Shown: piece by piece, positions 6,315 to 12,975 of the stretch
How the letters are laid out: each line of letters opens with the position of its first letter
Numbering within the stretch: position 1 is the stretch's first letter
Assembly (NCBI RefSeq): GCF_002027545.1
Contig: NZ_MXAN01000006.1
Span: 21,360 to 34,334, forward strand
DNA from: Moraxella lacunata
Lineage (GTDB): Bacteria; Pseudomonadota; Gammaproteobacteria; Pseudomonadales; Moraxellaceae
Length of the DNA: 12,975 nucleotides
Direction of reading: 5' to 3'
Notes under the pieces: model-generated
Databases searched by the model: none
The model's input: the letters and a program-made list of their open reading frames with translations, nothing else
Told to the model about the DNA's origin: nothing
Translations under genes and position numbers: made by a program

Positions 6315-6383
6315 GTCATGATGTGGACAGGTTGTGTCCGTATTGATGGCAGATGTGGGATTTGTGCTGTATTTTTGGGTATA

Positions 6384-6413
6384 AAAATCCCCAAAAACGC
6401 CTAGATTTTGGGG
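6384..6413 (-). terminator. Intrinsic terminator of the AI-2E-family permease gene
   Basis: On the minus strand an 8-bp stem CCCCAAAA/TTTTGGGG (arms 6413-6406 and 6396-6389, 9-base loop) is followed by ATTTTTAT. This fits a rho-independent terminator about 70 bases after the permease stop codon. A TTTTTGGG arm at 6372-6379 offers an alternative pairing with the middle segment. The rest of 6315-6482 shows no gene. Confidence 0.5.
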
Positions 6414-6482
6414 CATGGTTGATGAATGTTCTTTTTGGCATAGATGTGCAAAAAATAGTCTGTCTATATATCTAAAACCCAT

Positions 6483-7649
6483 CTAACTTTCCAATTTCTT
6501 CGTATCCAAGACAGGTTTGGGCGTTGGGGTATCGGCAAGCAAGGCTTTACCGTCCGCCACAGGGACAATGCTGTCTTTGGGGGAGAAAATCTCATTTTTG
6601 TGTTGGCTTATCCATTCACGCCACACCGCAAGCCCAATCGCCAACACCACAGGTCCGATGAATAGCCCCACAAAACCAAATGCTGTCAAGCCCCCAAGCA
6701 CCCCGATAAAGATGATGATAAAGGGAATTTTGGTCGCCCCGCTAATCACAATCGGGCGAATGAGATTGTCCACCCAACTGATGACAAGCGTCCCCCACAG
6801 AGCAAGTCCAATGCCTTCTGCCGTATGCCCTTGCGACAGTAGCCACACCGCCACACCACCCCACGCAAAGGGTGTGCCAAAGGGGATAAGTGCCACGACA
6901 AAGGTAAGAAGTGTGAGCAAAATGGGGTTTGGGGCATTGGCAAAAGCATAGCCCACCCCTGCCAAAATCGCCTGAGCCAAAGCGGTCAATCCAATGCCAT
7001 ACACCACCGCCTGCGTGGTCGCCCCCACCGAGTCGATGTAGTCGTCAATGCGGTCGCCGATGATGTTTCGCATGGCTTGTCGGATTTGACGAACCAGACT
7101 TTTGCCGTCCCGATAAAAGAAAAACAGGGTCATGAGAGCCATACCGAGCTTGGCAAGGTTTTTTAGCACCGCATCAAACGCCATTTTGCCATAATACAAA
7201 TGCGACTGCACCCACGCTCGCACCGTCTCCATGGTTGCCTCGGGGTTTTTGTTAATCTCCCAAAGCGTGTCCTTAATCGTCTGCCCGATGACAGGTAAGT
7301 CCTTGATTTGACCGGGTAAATCCAAATATCCCGCTTGCAGTCGGCGAATTGCCGTACCAACAAAACTCACCACTTCATGTTGCAAATAAAACACGCCCAC
7401 AATCAGCGGAATGCCAATCATGAGCGAGATACAAAAAGTCATCAAAAACGCACTAAAACTGGGGCTTAGGCGGACTTTGGTATGAAAAAAAGTATAAACA
7501 GGAAAAGTAACATACGCCAAAATCCCTGCCCACAACGCTGGCACGATAAAAAATTGTACCACTTTAAAGCACAGCACAATCAAAATAACAAGCAAAGTCA
7601 AGGCGAGCAGGCGTTGTAGGACGAGTTCTTTATTCCATTGTTCAATCAT
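6483..7649 (-). CDS. AI-2E family transporter (PerM/YdiK-like permease)
   Basis: 388-residue inner-membrane protein of the AI-2E transporter family (PF01594). N-terminal membrane segments lie at about residues 15-47 and 68-90. A more polar central region spans about 95-165. A set of C-terminal helices follows, including the family's most conserved block: 'SWVDNLIRPIVISG' at about 291-304, then 'IFIGVLGGLTAFGFVGLFIGP' at 313-333. Family members have been linked to autoinducer-2 export, Na+/H+ exchange or unknown substrates, so the substrate cannot be named. The polar C-terminal tail (about 350-388) is probably cytosolic. It is a single-gene unit with its own candidate promoter upstream and a terminator downstream. 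The ATG at 7649 has a weak ribosome binding site. Length is typical. Confidence 0.92.
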   Translation of the reverse strand: MIEQWNKELVLQRLLALTLLVILIVLCFKVVQFFIVPALWAGILAYVTFPVYTFFHTKVRLSPSFSAFLMTFCISLMIGIPLIVGVFYLQHEVVSFVGTAIRRLQAGYLDLPGQIKDLPVIGQTIKDTLWEINKNPEATMETVRAWVQSHLYYGKMAFDAVLKNLAKLGMALMTLFFFYRDGKSLVRQIRQAMRNIIGDRIDDYIDSVGATTQAVVYGIGLTALAQAILAGVGYAFANAPNPILLTLLTFVVALIPFGTPFAWGGVAVWLLSQGHTAEGIGLALWGTLVISWVDNLIRPIVISGATKIPFIIIFIGVLGGLTAFGFVGLFIGPVVLAIGLAVWREWISQHKNEIFSPKDSIVPVADGKALLADTPTPKPVLDTKKLES

Positions 7650-7693
7650 AGTTTTGGCGTAAAATGCGTAAAAAGGTGCTTGTAAATGGTGAT

Positions 7694-7702
7694 ATTATGC
7701 CA
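7694..7702 (-). promoter_or_regulatory. Extended -10 promoter candidate for the AI-2E-family gene
   Basis: On the minus strand, TGG followed by CATAAT (7702-7694) forms an extended -10 (TGn-CATAAT) 45 bases upstream of the start codon. The -35 region is poor, as is common for extended -10 promoters. The 130-base spacer 7650-7779 shows nothing else clear. Confidence 0.4.
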
Positions 7703-7779
7703 AAATTTTGACAAAAACGCATGGGAATTTTGTGGTGTTTGCGTTGCGTAAGTTTAAGGAAATGATTTTTGAAAAACGG

Positions 7780-8238
7780 TTAGGGTGATGCACGCACAAG
7801 CCGATTTAGCCCATTGGCAAAGGCGATTTTGTCCTTGTCGCTGTATGGTTTTTGTCCGCCCATGCTTTTGGGGTCAAGCACGCCCGTGCCACGAAGCGAC
7901 TCCATAAAATCCCGAGCGTTGAGTTTGGGCTTGATGTTGTCTATGGTGAATTCCTCGCCCCGTGCGGTCAAGACTTTTGCCCCTTTTTGTAGTACGTCAT
8001 TGGCAAGAGGAATGTCGCTTGTGATGACCAAATCCCCTGCTTGGGCGTGGTCTGTGATGTGGGTGTCCGCCACATCAAAGCCTTGGGCGACCACGACCAT
8101 ATTCAGATGTGGGGACGGCGGTAATTTGATAAAGCTGTTTGCCACAAAAGTCGCCATAACGCCTGTGCGGTTGGCGGTTTTGATGATGAGTTCTTTGGCA
8201 ATGGTTGGTAATGCGTCTGCGTCTATGTAGATGTTCAT
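7780..8238 (-). CDS. YaiI/YqxD family protein (DUF188, UPF0178)
   Basis: 152-residue cytosolic protein of the DUF188 family, whose fold is PIN-like. The family start 'MNIYIDADALP' gives the start codon ATG 8238; an in-frame upstream ATG at 8274 would lie inside the fic gene. Further family features are 'VVAQGFDVADTHI' at about 50-62, 'AGDLVITSDIPLA' at about 67-79, and the C-terminal 'GGQKPYSDKDKIAFANGLNRL' region. The conserved acidic residues (D6, D8 and D69/D75 region) fit a metal-dependent nuclease-like site, but no activity is established for the family. It starts 4 bases after the fic stop, so the two are probably co-transcribed. Length is typical. Confidence 0.93.
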   Translation of the reverse strand: MNIYIDADALPTIAKELIIKTANRTGVMATFVANSFIKLPPSPHLNMVVVAQGFDVADTHITDHAQAGDLVITSDIPLANDVLQKGAKVLTARGEEFTIDNIKPKLNARDFMESLRGTGVLDPKSMGGQKPYSDKDKIAFANGLNRLVRASP

Positions 8239-8242
8239 GGTT

Positions 8243-8971
8243 TTAAAACCCCAACAATTTTTGATAAACTGCAAAACTTTCTGTCATACAATCCTTGATT
8301 AACGTCAAAAATTTATGGCGGTTGCCTGTGGTTGCCCAATCATCAATCGCCTCATAATAGGCAAGGCGTTTGTCCACCGTGATGACACAAGGCGGATAGC
8401 CGTGTTTGATAAGTTCAAGATTAAGAAGCAGGCGAGCGGTGCGACCATTGCCGTCAATAAAAGGGTGAATAATGACAAAATCAGTATGCAGCTGGCACGC
8501 CCTTTCTATGGGGTGTTGCCCCTCGTCCGCCTCGTACCACGCCATAAGCTCGCTCATGCGTTCATCAAGCAAAAAATGCTCTGGCGGAGTGTGGTTTGCC
8601 CCTGTGATGATGACATTGGCGGTGCGATAACGTCCTGCGTTGTCGTTGTCAATATTTTTTAGGGCAAGGCTGTGTAAGGCTTTGATATGCCATTGACTAA
8701 GCACTTCGCCTTTTTGGCATAAGTCATTGACATAGTCAATCGCCTCTTTGTGGTTGATTGCCTCAAAATGCTCACGCAATGCCTTACCGCCCACCGTGAT
8801 GCCTTCTAGCACAACTTTGGTTTCAAGCAGGGTTAGGGTGTTGCCCTCAATGGCGTTGCTGTGGTACGTCCAACGTATCGCCAAATCCTCCGCCAGACTT
8901 TTGACAAGGTGGGGCGGTAGAGGGCGGTGGGTGTCAAGGGTGGATTTTAGGCGGTCAATTTCGGTAAACAT
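8243..8971 (-). CDS. Fic family protein (probable AMPylator, self-inhibited class)
   Basis: A Fic-domain enzyme of 242 residues, predicted to transfer AMP from ATP to a protein target. The catalytic loop HPFIDGNGRTAR lies at about 169-180, with every core residue present (His, Gly-Asn-Gly, Arg). The N-terminal inhibitory motif SNAIEGN (about 38-44) matches S/T-x3-E-G/N, whose Glu blocks productive ATP binding in class II Fic proteins. No separate antitoxin is therefore needed. The flap region 'RYRTANVIITGANHTPP' is at about 114-130. The start was placed at ATG 8971. An in-frame GTG at 9070 would begin inside the adjacent inverted-repeat element and add residues unlike the family. TTTATA at 9002-9007 (TATAAA on the minus strand) may be the -10. 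It is followed closely by the yaiI-like gene. The target is unknown. Confidence 0.93.
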   Translation of the reverse strand: MFTEIDRLKSTLDTHRPLPPHLVKSLAEDLAIRWTYHSNAIEGNTLTLLETKVVLEGITVGGKALREHFEAINHKEAIDYVNDLCQKGEVLSQWHIKALHSLALKNIDNDNAGRYRTANVIITGANHTPPEHFLLDERMSELMAWYEADEGQHPIERACQLHTDFVIIHPFIDGNGRTARLLLNLELIKHGYPPCVITVDKRLAYYEAIDDWATTGNRHKFLTLIKDCMTESFAVYQKLLGF

Positions 8972-9020
8972 AGGTATTTGATTTGATAAAGTGGTGGGTG
9001 TTTTATAGCCATAGAACTCT

Positions 9021-9140
9021 AAAATTACCACAAATTCAATGATACATCGGCGTAGGGGCGTGCTGTGCACGCCCTAAACATTAACGTAGCATCAAGGGCG
9101 TGTGCAACACGCCCCTACAAATCTTGCTGTGGTAAATTTT
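9021..9140. repeat. Nested inverted-repeat element (MITE/REP-like, GTAGGGGCGTG family)
   Basis: Two 24-base arms, 9052-9075 and 9095-9118, are inverted copies with 21 of 24 matches. Each arm is also a perfect hairpin: GGGCGTGC-TGT-GCACGCCC (9056-9074) and GGGCGTGT-GCA-ACACGCCC (9096-9114). An outer pair, AAAATTACCACA (9021-9032) and TGTGGTAAATTTT (9128-9140), matches apart from one extra base. Very similar GTAGGGGCG...CGCCCCTAC repeats are widely scattered in many bacterial genomes. Located between purK and fic, it may also act as a transcription barrier. Confidence 0.8.
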
Positions 9141-9155
9141 AAATTGCAAATAATG

Positions 9156-10268
9156 TTAAAAAGGTTTAACACACCCTAACAACTTCTCAACCTCTCCCAC
9201 AACCCTATCATTATCATCACTCATCACCGTGATATGCCCAATCTTGCGACCGTCTCGCTCTGATTTATGATAATGATGAAAATGCACCCCTGTATGGGTC
9301 AAAAGTTCATTGGCATCAGGATATTTGCCGATGACATTTAGCATGACAGACGGCTTGACAATGCCCGTATCGCCAAGCGGAAGACCTAGCACGGCTCGGA
9401 CGTGGTTTTCAAATTGGCTCGTATTTGTCCCCTCAATCGTCCAATGCCCCGAGTTATGCACGCGTGGGGCGATTTCATTGGCAATCAGTCCGTTCTCGCT
9501 CACAAACAGTTCTAGGGTCAAAACGCCAACATAGTCCAGTTTTTCAAGCAGTTTTTTCATGCTCGCTTGGGCGGTTTGGTTTAGCGTATCGGCATTGGGG
9601 GCAGGGGCGGTGGTTTTGGCAAGAATGCCGTTATTATGCACGTTTTCAACGAGCGGGTAAAACCCAACTTCACCTGTCCGTCCACGCACACCAATGAGCG
9701 ACACCTCACGGCTAAAATGAATGAACCCCTCGGCAATGAGTGGAGCAGGTAAGTTGCCTTCTGTGAGTGCATCACTAAGCTCTTGCCAAGCGGTGGCAAT
9801 GTCATCTTTGGTTTTGATGATATATTGCCCTTTTCCGTCATAGCCCCCACGAGATGTTTTTAGCACCAGTGGTAAGCCCAACTCATCGCACGCACTCTGC
9901 AAGTCATCAAGCGATGACACCGCACGATATGGCACGGTGGGAATGTCAAGCTCGTTGAACAACGCCTTTTCGGCAAGGCGGTCTTGGGCAACGGCTAGGG
10001 CGTTGGGCGGTGGGTAAATGCCTTGTTTTTGGGTGGCAAGGTAGGACGCTGTGGCGACAGGCGTGTTTTCAAATTCTAGGCTAAAAATGTCAGATTTGGC
10101 GACAAATTCGTCCAGTTGCTGTGTACTGTATACTTGCCCATACAGACCCGCTGGTGCGTGGGGAGTATCTTCTAAAAAAACGCAACGATGGCCAAGTTTT
10201 AGGGCAGATTGAGCCAGCATCATGCCAAGCTGTCCACCGCCTAAAATCCCAAGGGTCAATTGTGTCAT
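9156..10268 (-). CDS. purK: 5-(carboxyamino)imidazole ribonucleotide synthase
   Basis: PurK uses ATP and bicarbonate to convert AIR to N5-CAIR in de novo purine synthesis; PurE then rearranges N5-CAIR to CAIR. It is an ATP-grasp protein of 370 residues, a usual length. The N-terminal Rossmann-like motif GILGGGQLG is at 7-15, 'SLEFENTP' at 63-70, the ATP-grasp glycine-rich loop SRGGYDGKGQY at 139-149, and the metal/ATP residues in 'NEIAPRVHNSGHWT' at 264-277. The C-terminal domain ends in 'GRKIGHITV'. It is the last gene of the purE cluster, 19 bases after the two-TM protein gene. The ribosome binding site before ATG 10268 is weak, which suggests dependence on upstream translation. Downstream is the inverted-repeat element. 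Confidence 0.97.
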   Translation of the reverse strand: MTQLTLGILGGGQLGMMLAQSALKLGHRCVFLEDTPHAPAGLYGQVYSTQQLDEFVAKSDIFSLEFENTPVATASYLATQKQGIYPPPNALAVAQDRLAEKALFNELDIPTVPYRAVSSLDDLQSACDELGLPLVLKTSRGGYDGKGQYIIKTKDDIATAWQELSDALTEGNLPAPLIAEGFIHFSREVSLIGVRGRTGEVGFYPLVENVHNNGILAKTTAPAPNADTLNQTAQASMKKLLEKLDYVGVLTLELFVSENGLIANEIAPRVHNSGHWTIEGTNTSQFENHVRAVLGLPLGDTGIVKPSVMLNVIGKYPDANELLTHTGVHFHHYHKSERDGRKIGHITVMSDDNDRVVGEVEKLLGCVKPF

Positions 10269-10287
10269 GGTTTGGTTACTCGCTTTG

Positions 10288-10776
10288 TTAATGAATTAGC
10301 CCGTGATTGAGTAAATCTTTATGTAATTGATTGATGATTGAAACAGCATGGTTGCCTTTGTGTATGTGTTCTAAAACAATCTCATTTGATTTGGTAAATC
10401 TATGACGAATGGATATGTTGTATGATTTACAAAAATAGCTTATCATGCCTTGAAAAAATACAGCATCATCTAAGTCTCGCCATTTGACGCCAGAAACACC
10501 TCTTTGCCAAGGCAATACACCGCTAAATGCCCAAACACCCTCTTCATTGGTATATAATTTAAAACTTTTAAGATAAAGAATTTTATAGATAAAAATTAAA
10601 ATAATCACTGTTGAAACCAGCAATGCCATCAAGACACTTTTGCCCCAAAAAAACACACTTAACAAAAAAATAATTATAAATATTGATGTTGTTTTAAAAT
10701 ATGCCACCCAAGATTTTTTAAAACAATGATGTAAGTTATCAATATTTGTTTTAGATTTTTCAATGTATTCATTCAT
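10288..10776 (-). CDS. Two-TM membrane protein, possibly bacterial PH-like
   Basis: 162 residues, no named family recognised. A short basic N-terminus (about 1-28) precedes two closely spaced membrane helices (about 29-44 and 46-66, rich in Ile/Phe/Leu). A cytosolic domain follows (about 70-162) with 'LYTNEEGVWAFSGVLPWQRG' and 'GVKWRDLDDAVFF'. Two helices followed by a beta-rich domain in which a residue string 'WxGVLPW...V.W.DL' recurs resembles bacterial PH (YdbT/DUF304-like) proteins. I rate that assignment as weak. It lies inside the purE-purK unit, with gaps of 14 bases to purE and 19 to purK, and has AAAGGA about 10 bases before ATG 10776. It is more AT-rich than the pur genes flanking it. 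No link to purine synthesis is visible. Confidence 0.8.
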   Translation of the reverse strand: MNEYIEKSKTNIDNLHHCFKKSWVAYFKTTSIFIIIFLLSVFFWGKSVLMALLVSTVIILIFIYKILYLKSFKLYTNEEGVWAFSGVLPWQRGVSGVKWRDLDDAVFFQGMISYFCKSYNISIRHRFTKSNEIVLEHIHKGNHAVSIINQLHKDLLNHGLIH

Positions 10777-10790
10777 GTTAAACTGTCCTT

Positions 10791-11339
10791 TTAGGCATTG
10801 ACAATCCCTGGATGGGGGCTTTTTAGCACCGTTTGGGTCTGTTTTTGGCGAAATTGGTTCAATTTTGTGGCAAGGGCATCATCATCGATGGCAAGTATCT
10901 GTATTGCCAGCAGTCCAGCATTAAACGCACCAGCATCTCCAATGGCAAGCGTACCGACCGCCACGCCTTTGGGCATTTGTACGATGGATAATAAACTGTC
11001 CCAGCCTGACAGTATGCTTGATTTGACGGGCACGCCAAGCACAGGCAGTGGGGTTTGGCTGGCACACATACCAGGCAGATGAGCCGCTCCGCCTGCCCCT
11101 GCGATGATGACTTTTAAGCCCTTATCTTTGGCGGTTTTGGCATAGTCAAAGAGTTTATCTGGCGTGCGATGTGCTGAGACGACCTGACACTCAAAGGGGA
11201 TGCCAAAATCTGCCAAAATCTGCGCCGATAAAGACATGGTTGCCCAATCGGACTGACTGCCCATGATGATACCAACTTTTGGGGTGCCAGTGGGGGATGT
11301 GATGGGGTCAGGACTTGGGGCGTGTTGGGTGTTTGACAT
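10791..11339 (-). CDS. purE: N5-carboxyaminoimidazole ribonucleotide mutase
   Basis: Class I PurE, which converts N5-CAIR to CAIR, the step after PurK. In 182 residues it shows [11 protein letters not shown] (22-32) for phosphate binding, SAHRTPD (55-61) containing the catalytic His, [10 protein letters not shown] (81-90) and '[22 protein letters not shown]' (121-142). The first 20 residues are a Pro/Ser/Thr-rich extension that E. coli-type PurE lacks; it is probably disordered. The start at ATG 11339 has AAGGA 5 bases upstream. It is the first gene of the cluster with the two-TM protein and purK, and has its own promoter at 11364-11392. Class I enzymes act as octamers; this is family knowledge. 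Confidence 0.97.
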   Translation of the reverse strand: MSNTQHAPSPDPITSPTGTPKVGIIMGSQSDWATMSLSAQILADFGIPFECQVVSAHRTPDKLFDYAKTAKDKGLKVIIAGAGGAAHLPGMCASQTPLPVLGVPVKSSILSGWDSLLSIVQMPKGVAVGTLAIGDAGAFNAGLLAIQILAIDDDALATKLNQFRQKQTQTVLKSPHPGIVNA

Positions 11340-11363
11340 GATAATCCTTAATCTAAAAGTGCT

Positions 11364-11392
11364 ATTATAGCAAAGATTTGGGTGAATGCTAA
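11364..11392 (-). promoter_or_regulatory. purE promoter
   Basis: On the minus strand, TTAGCA (11392-11387), a 17-bp spacer and a perfect TATAAT (11369-11364) are visible. TGC directly before TATAAT makes it an extended -10. Transcription would begin about 17 bases upstream of the start codon. The -10 is also the centre of a GCTAT-T-ATAGC palindrome (11361-11371). No recognisable PurR box was seen. Confidence 0.65.
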
Positions 11393-11406
11393 GAGCGTGG
11401 GTAAAT

Positions 11407-12330
11407 TTAACCTATAAATTGCACAAAGTTATCATCGTCTAATGTTGGGTTTTTTGTATCAAATTGATAAGCGGTCAAGTGTCCATCTTTGCCTGCTGAA
11501 TAGTCAATACACACCACTTTGTCTGATAAAATGGTCGGTTTGTCATGTAACCAATAATGTCCGATGAATATTGGCTTGTCGGTTGTTATGCCAAATGCCA
11601 ATAACTCATCAGACAAATCGTTAAGATAAATTTTTGGCAAATCATTGGCAAATAATGTTTTGTCAATGGATTGATGTTGCCAATCATCCACCCACCATTT
11701 AACACGAGCTTGTGTGCGAACAATGCCAGTTTTATCGGTCATGGTCAAGCCATCTGGTAGGGGACTTTCTATGCCTTTTAGTACATGCTCTATGGCATAA
11801 TAAGGCTTAGTGTCTTTTTTGCCTGTAAGCTGTATGGCATGGCAGGTGAGTCTGTTATTATCCAAAAGGGGGGTTAATATGTCCATGCTGTGTTTATCAT
11901 AGCAGGCGTGAATACAAATACAGTCGTCCAGTTCAAGCCATAAGGGCAATTCATAAAATCGCTGTATCCAATATCTGTGCAGGTCGCTATCAAATCCCAC
12001 TTCATCAATAAAGGCTTTGTGCTGAAAATTATTATTGTCGGTATGCGGACGTAGATATTTGCCATTGTCATTTTGGGTAGCGTAGCATATGGCGTTATAT
12101 TCGTGATTGCCCATGACGGCAAGGGCTTCATTATTATCAATCATATCAAAAACGATTTGCAAAGTCGCTAATTGCTGATTGCCCCTATCAATAAAATCGC
12201 CCATAAAAATCGCTTGATGACCGTGTGGGGCGATATAACTTGTGCCGTTATGAGTATAGCCCAATTTGTCAAGCAGTCCTGTTAATTTGTCGGCGTGTCC
12301 GTGAATGTCGCCAATGATGTCGTAAATCAT
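11407..12330 (-). CDS. PPP-type metallophosphoesterase
   Basis: 307-residue calcineurin-like phosphoesterase with the full set of PPP-superfamily metal motifs: GDIHG (7-11), GDFIDRG (44-50), GNHE (74-77), a histidine in 'CICIHA' (H141) and GHYW (257-260). These form a dinuclear metal centre that hydrolyses phosphomonoesters or phosphoanhydrides. It resembles bacterial serine/threonine phosphatase (PrpE) or ApaH-like enzymes. The protein or nucleotide substrate cannot be told apart from sequence alone. The insert between about 85 and 125 is longer than in minimal phage-type phosphatases. AGGA lies 7 bases before ATG 12330. It precedes purE in the same direction by 67 bases, but purE has its own promoter. 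No terminator is evident. Confidence 0.9.
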   Translation of the reverse strand: MIYDIIGDIHGHADKLTGLLDKLGYTHNGTSYIAPHGHQAIFMGDFIDRGNQQLATLQIVFDMIDNNEALAVMGNHEYNAICYATQNDNGKYLRPHTDNNNFQHKAFIDEVGFDSDLHRYWIQRFYELPLWLELDDCICIHACYDKHSMDILTPLLDNNRLTCHAIQLTGKKDTKPYYAIEHVLKGIESPLPDGLTMTDKTGIVRTQARVKWWVDDWQHQSIDKTLFANDLPKIYLNDLSDELLAFGITTDKPIFIGHYWLHDKPTILSDKVVCIDYSAGKDGHLTAYQFDTKNPTLDDDNFVQFIG

Positions 12331-12392
12331 AAATTTATCCTATATTAGTGATGTTTTATCAAATGATGAAAATGAGACTTTTTGTAATACTG

Positions 12393-12470
12393 GGTTTTCC
12401 GTTCGCCCTGAGCTTGTCGAAGGGTCGGAAAACCGTCATGGGCAGGCATAGCTCGCCATGAACGGTTTTC
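12393..12470. repeat. Dispersed-repeat hairpin (GAGCTTGTCGAA type) with alternative pairing
   Basis: GGTTTTCCG (12393-12401) pairs perfectly with CGGAAAACC (12426-12434), enclosing CCCT-GAGCTTGTCGA-AGGG (12406-12424). The core GAGCTTGTCGAAGGG belongs to a repeat type found scattered in many bacteria. The right arm can instead pair with ACGGTTTTC at 12462-12470, extended by CATGG/CCATG with a one-base bulge. The two stems are therefore mutually exclusive. The element lies between divergent genes. The remainder of 12331-12609 holds AT-rich promoter sequence and the palindrome at 12550-12563. Confidence 0.7.
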
Positions 12471-12549
12471 TTTAATTGTAAGTTTTGCAGAAAATTTATA
12501 TAAAGAAAAACCGATTTCAAACCCTACCGATGATTATAACAAAAATTTT

Positions 12550-12563
12550 TGGCAAATTTGCCA
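12550..12563. promoter_or_regulatory. Perfect palindrome TGGCAAATTTGCCA upstream of the YcgN-type gene
   Basis: A perfect 14-bp palindrome lies 47 bases before the GTG start. A related half, GCCAAATTTG, follows at 12573-12582. Just downstream is TACAAT (12584-12589), a good -10 candidate, so the palindrome occupies the -35 region and could be an operator. The binding protein is unknown. Confidence 0.45.
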
Positions 12564-12609
12564 CCAAAAACCGCCAAATTTGTTACAATAAATATTTTTG
12601 GAAAATGCC

Positions 12610-12960
12610 GTGTCCGATTTACGCCCCAATTTTTGGCAAAATTACCCCCTATCCGCCCTAACCGATAACGAATGGGAAGCCTTGTGCGATGGCTGTGGCG
12701 TGTGCTGTTTGGTCAAATACCTAGACGATGACAACCCACGTTTTACCGAATACACAGACGTGGCGTGCAAACTGCTTGACACCGCCACGGGGCATTGCTC
12801 GGATTATGCCAATCGTAAAGCAAGTGTGCCTGACTGCATTCGCCTAACGGTGGACATGCTCCCAAACATGATGTGGTTACCCCGCCATTGTGCCTATAAA
12901 CGCCTACATCTGGGGCAGGGTTTACCGCATTGGCATTATCTAAAAACAGGGCAAGACTGA
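12610..12960 (+). CDS. YcgN-type cysteine-cluster protein, short at the C-terminus
   Basis: 116 residues, YcgN family (UPF0260), related to the YkgJ cysteine-cluster domain. Family features are 'FWQNYPLSALTDNEWEALC' (about 8-26), the cluster DGCGVCC (about 27-33), 'DVACKLLDTATGHCSDYANR' (about 50-69), 'VPDCIRLT' (about 73-80), 'WLPRHCAYK' (about 89-97) and 'LPHWHYLKTG' (about 105-114). The four or more conserved Cys probably bind metal. The start was placed at GTG 12610, with TGGAAA 7 bases upstream; the in-frame TTG at 12598 lacks a ribosome binding site. E. coli YcgN is about 150 residues and continues past the 'W H P L x T G' block. Here a TGA follows three residues later, so the C-terminal part is missing or replaced. 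The window ends 15 bases on. The divergent neighbour is the phosphoesterase. Confidence 0.88.
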   Translation: MSDLRPNFWQNYPLSALTDNEWEALCDGCGVCCLVKYLDDDNPRFTEYTDVACKLLDTATGHCSDYANRKASVPDCIRLTVDMLPNMMWLPRHCAYKRLHLGQGLPHWHYLKTGQD

Positions 12961-12975
12961 ACCGACCCCCAAATC

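Noticed and set aside
6372..6413. Three-arm TTTTTGGG / CCCCAAAAA / TTTTGGGG region as a riboswitch or attenuator
   Set aside because: It lies beyond gene ends, and the minus-strand stem plus ATTTTTAT is explained by a simple terminator for the permease gene.
8239..8250. Perfect 12-bp palindrome GGTTTTAAAACC at the fic/yaiI junction
   Set aside because: It overlaps the fic stop region and is simple AT-rich sequence; there is no promoter nearby and it is likely to arise by chance.

Overview
The window looks like a stretch of a gammaproteobacterial chromosome, most likely Moraxella or a close relative in the Moraxellaceae. This is an inference from the style of the housekeeping proteins (TrpE, PurE, PurK, YcgN, YaiI), moderate G+C and short AT-rich spacers. 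No rRNA or other phylogenetic marker is present. I found no tRNA, rRNA, CRISPR array, transposase or phage structural gene.

Layout. 1-187: AT-rich leader with a short tandem repeat and palindromes. 188-514: DUF442-type phosphatase/rhodanese-like protein (+). 667-2172: trpE, anthranilate synthase component I (+). trpE abuts, stop codon to stop codon, the last gene of a four-gene minus-strand operon at 2173-5930. In transcription order that operon is a WYL-domain regulator, a coiled-coil membrane protein, a large protein with a predicted HNH-like motif followed by hydrophobic segments, and a small YkgJ-type Cys-cluster protein. A divergent XRE-type HTH gene (6069-6314, +) faces it. 6483-7649 is an AI-2E/PerM-family permease (-). 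7780-8971 is a Fic protein followed by a YaiI/YqxD (DUF188) protein (both -). 9021-9140 is a nested inverted-repeat element. 9156-11339 is a purine cluster in the order purE, two-TM protein, purK (-). 11407-12330 is a PPP-type metallophosphoesterase (-). 12331-12609 is a divergent spacer with a dispersed-repeat hairpin and a palindrome. 12610-12960 is a YcgN-type Cys-cluster protein (+), apparently short at its C-terminus.

The most interesting part is 2423-6314. It is visibly more AT-rich than trpE or purK. It combines a WYL regulator, as found controlling many anti-phage loci, with two unrecognised membrane-associated proteins. One of these carries a predicted HNH/His-Me-finger-like core ahead of a coiled coil and C-terminal membrane segments. 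A good sigma70-like promoter (TTGACG, 17 bp, TACAAT) with operator-like inverted half-sites drives the operon, and both junctions between its first three genes carry hairpins. I propose it as a candidate stress or defence cassette in which a membrane-tethered nuclease is the effector and the coiled-coil membrane protein the sensor or partner. This function is a hypothesis and is not demonstrated by the sequence.

The housekeeping genes are coherent. TrpE commits chorismate to tryptophan. PurE and PurK together convert AIR to CAIR in purine synthesis, with a small membrane protein inserted between them.
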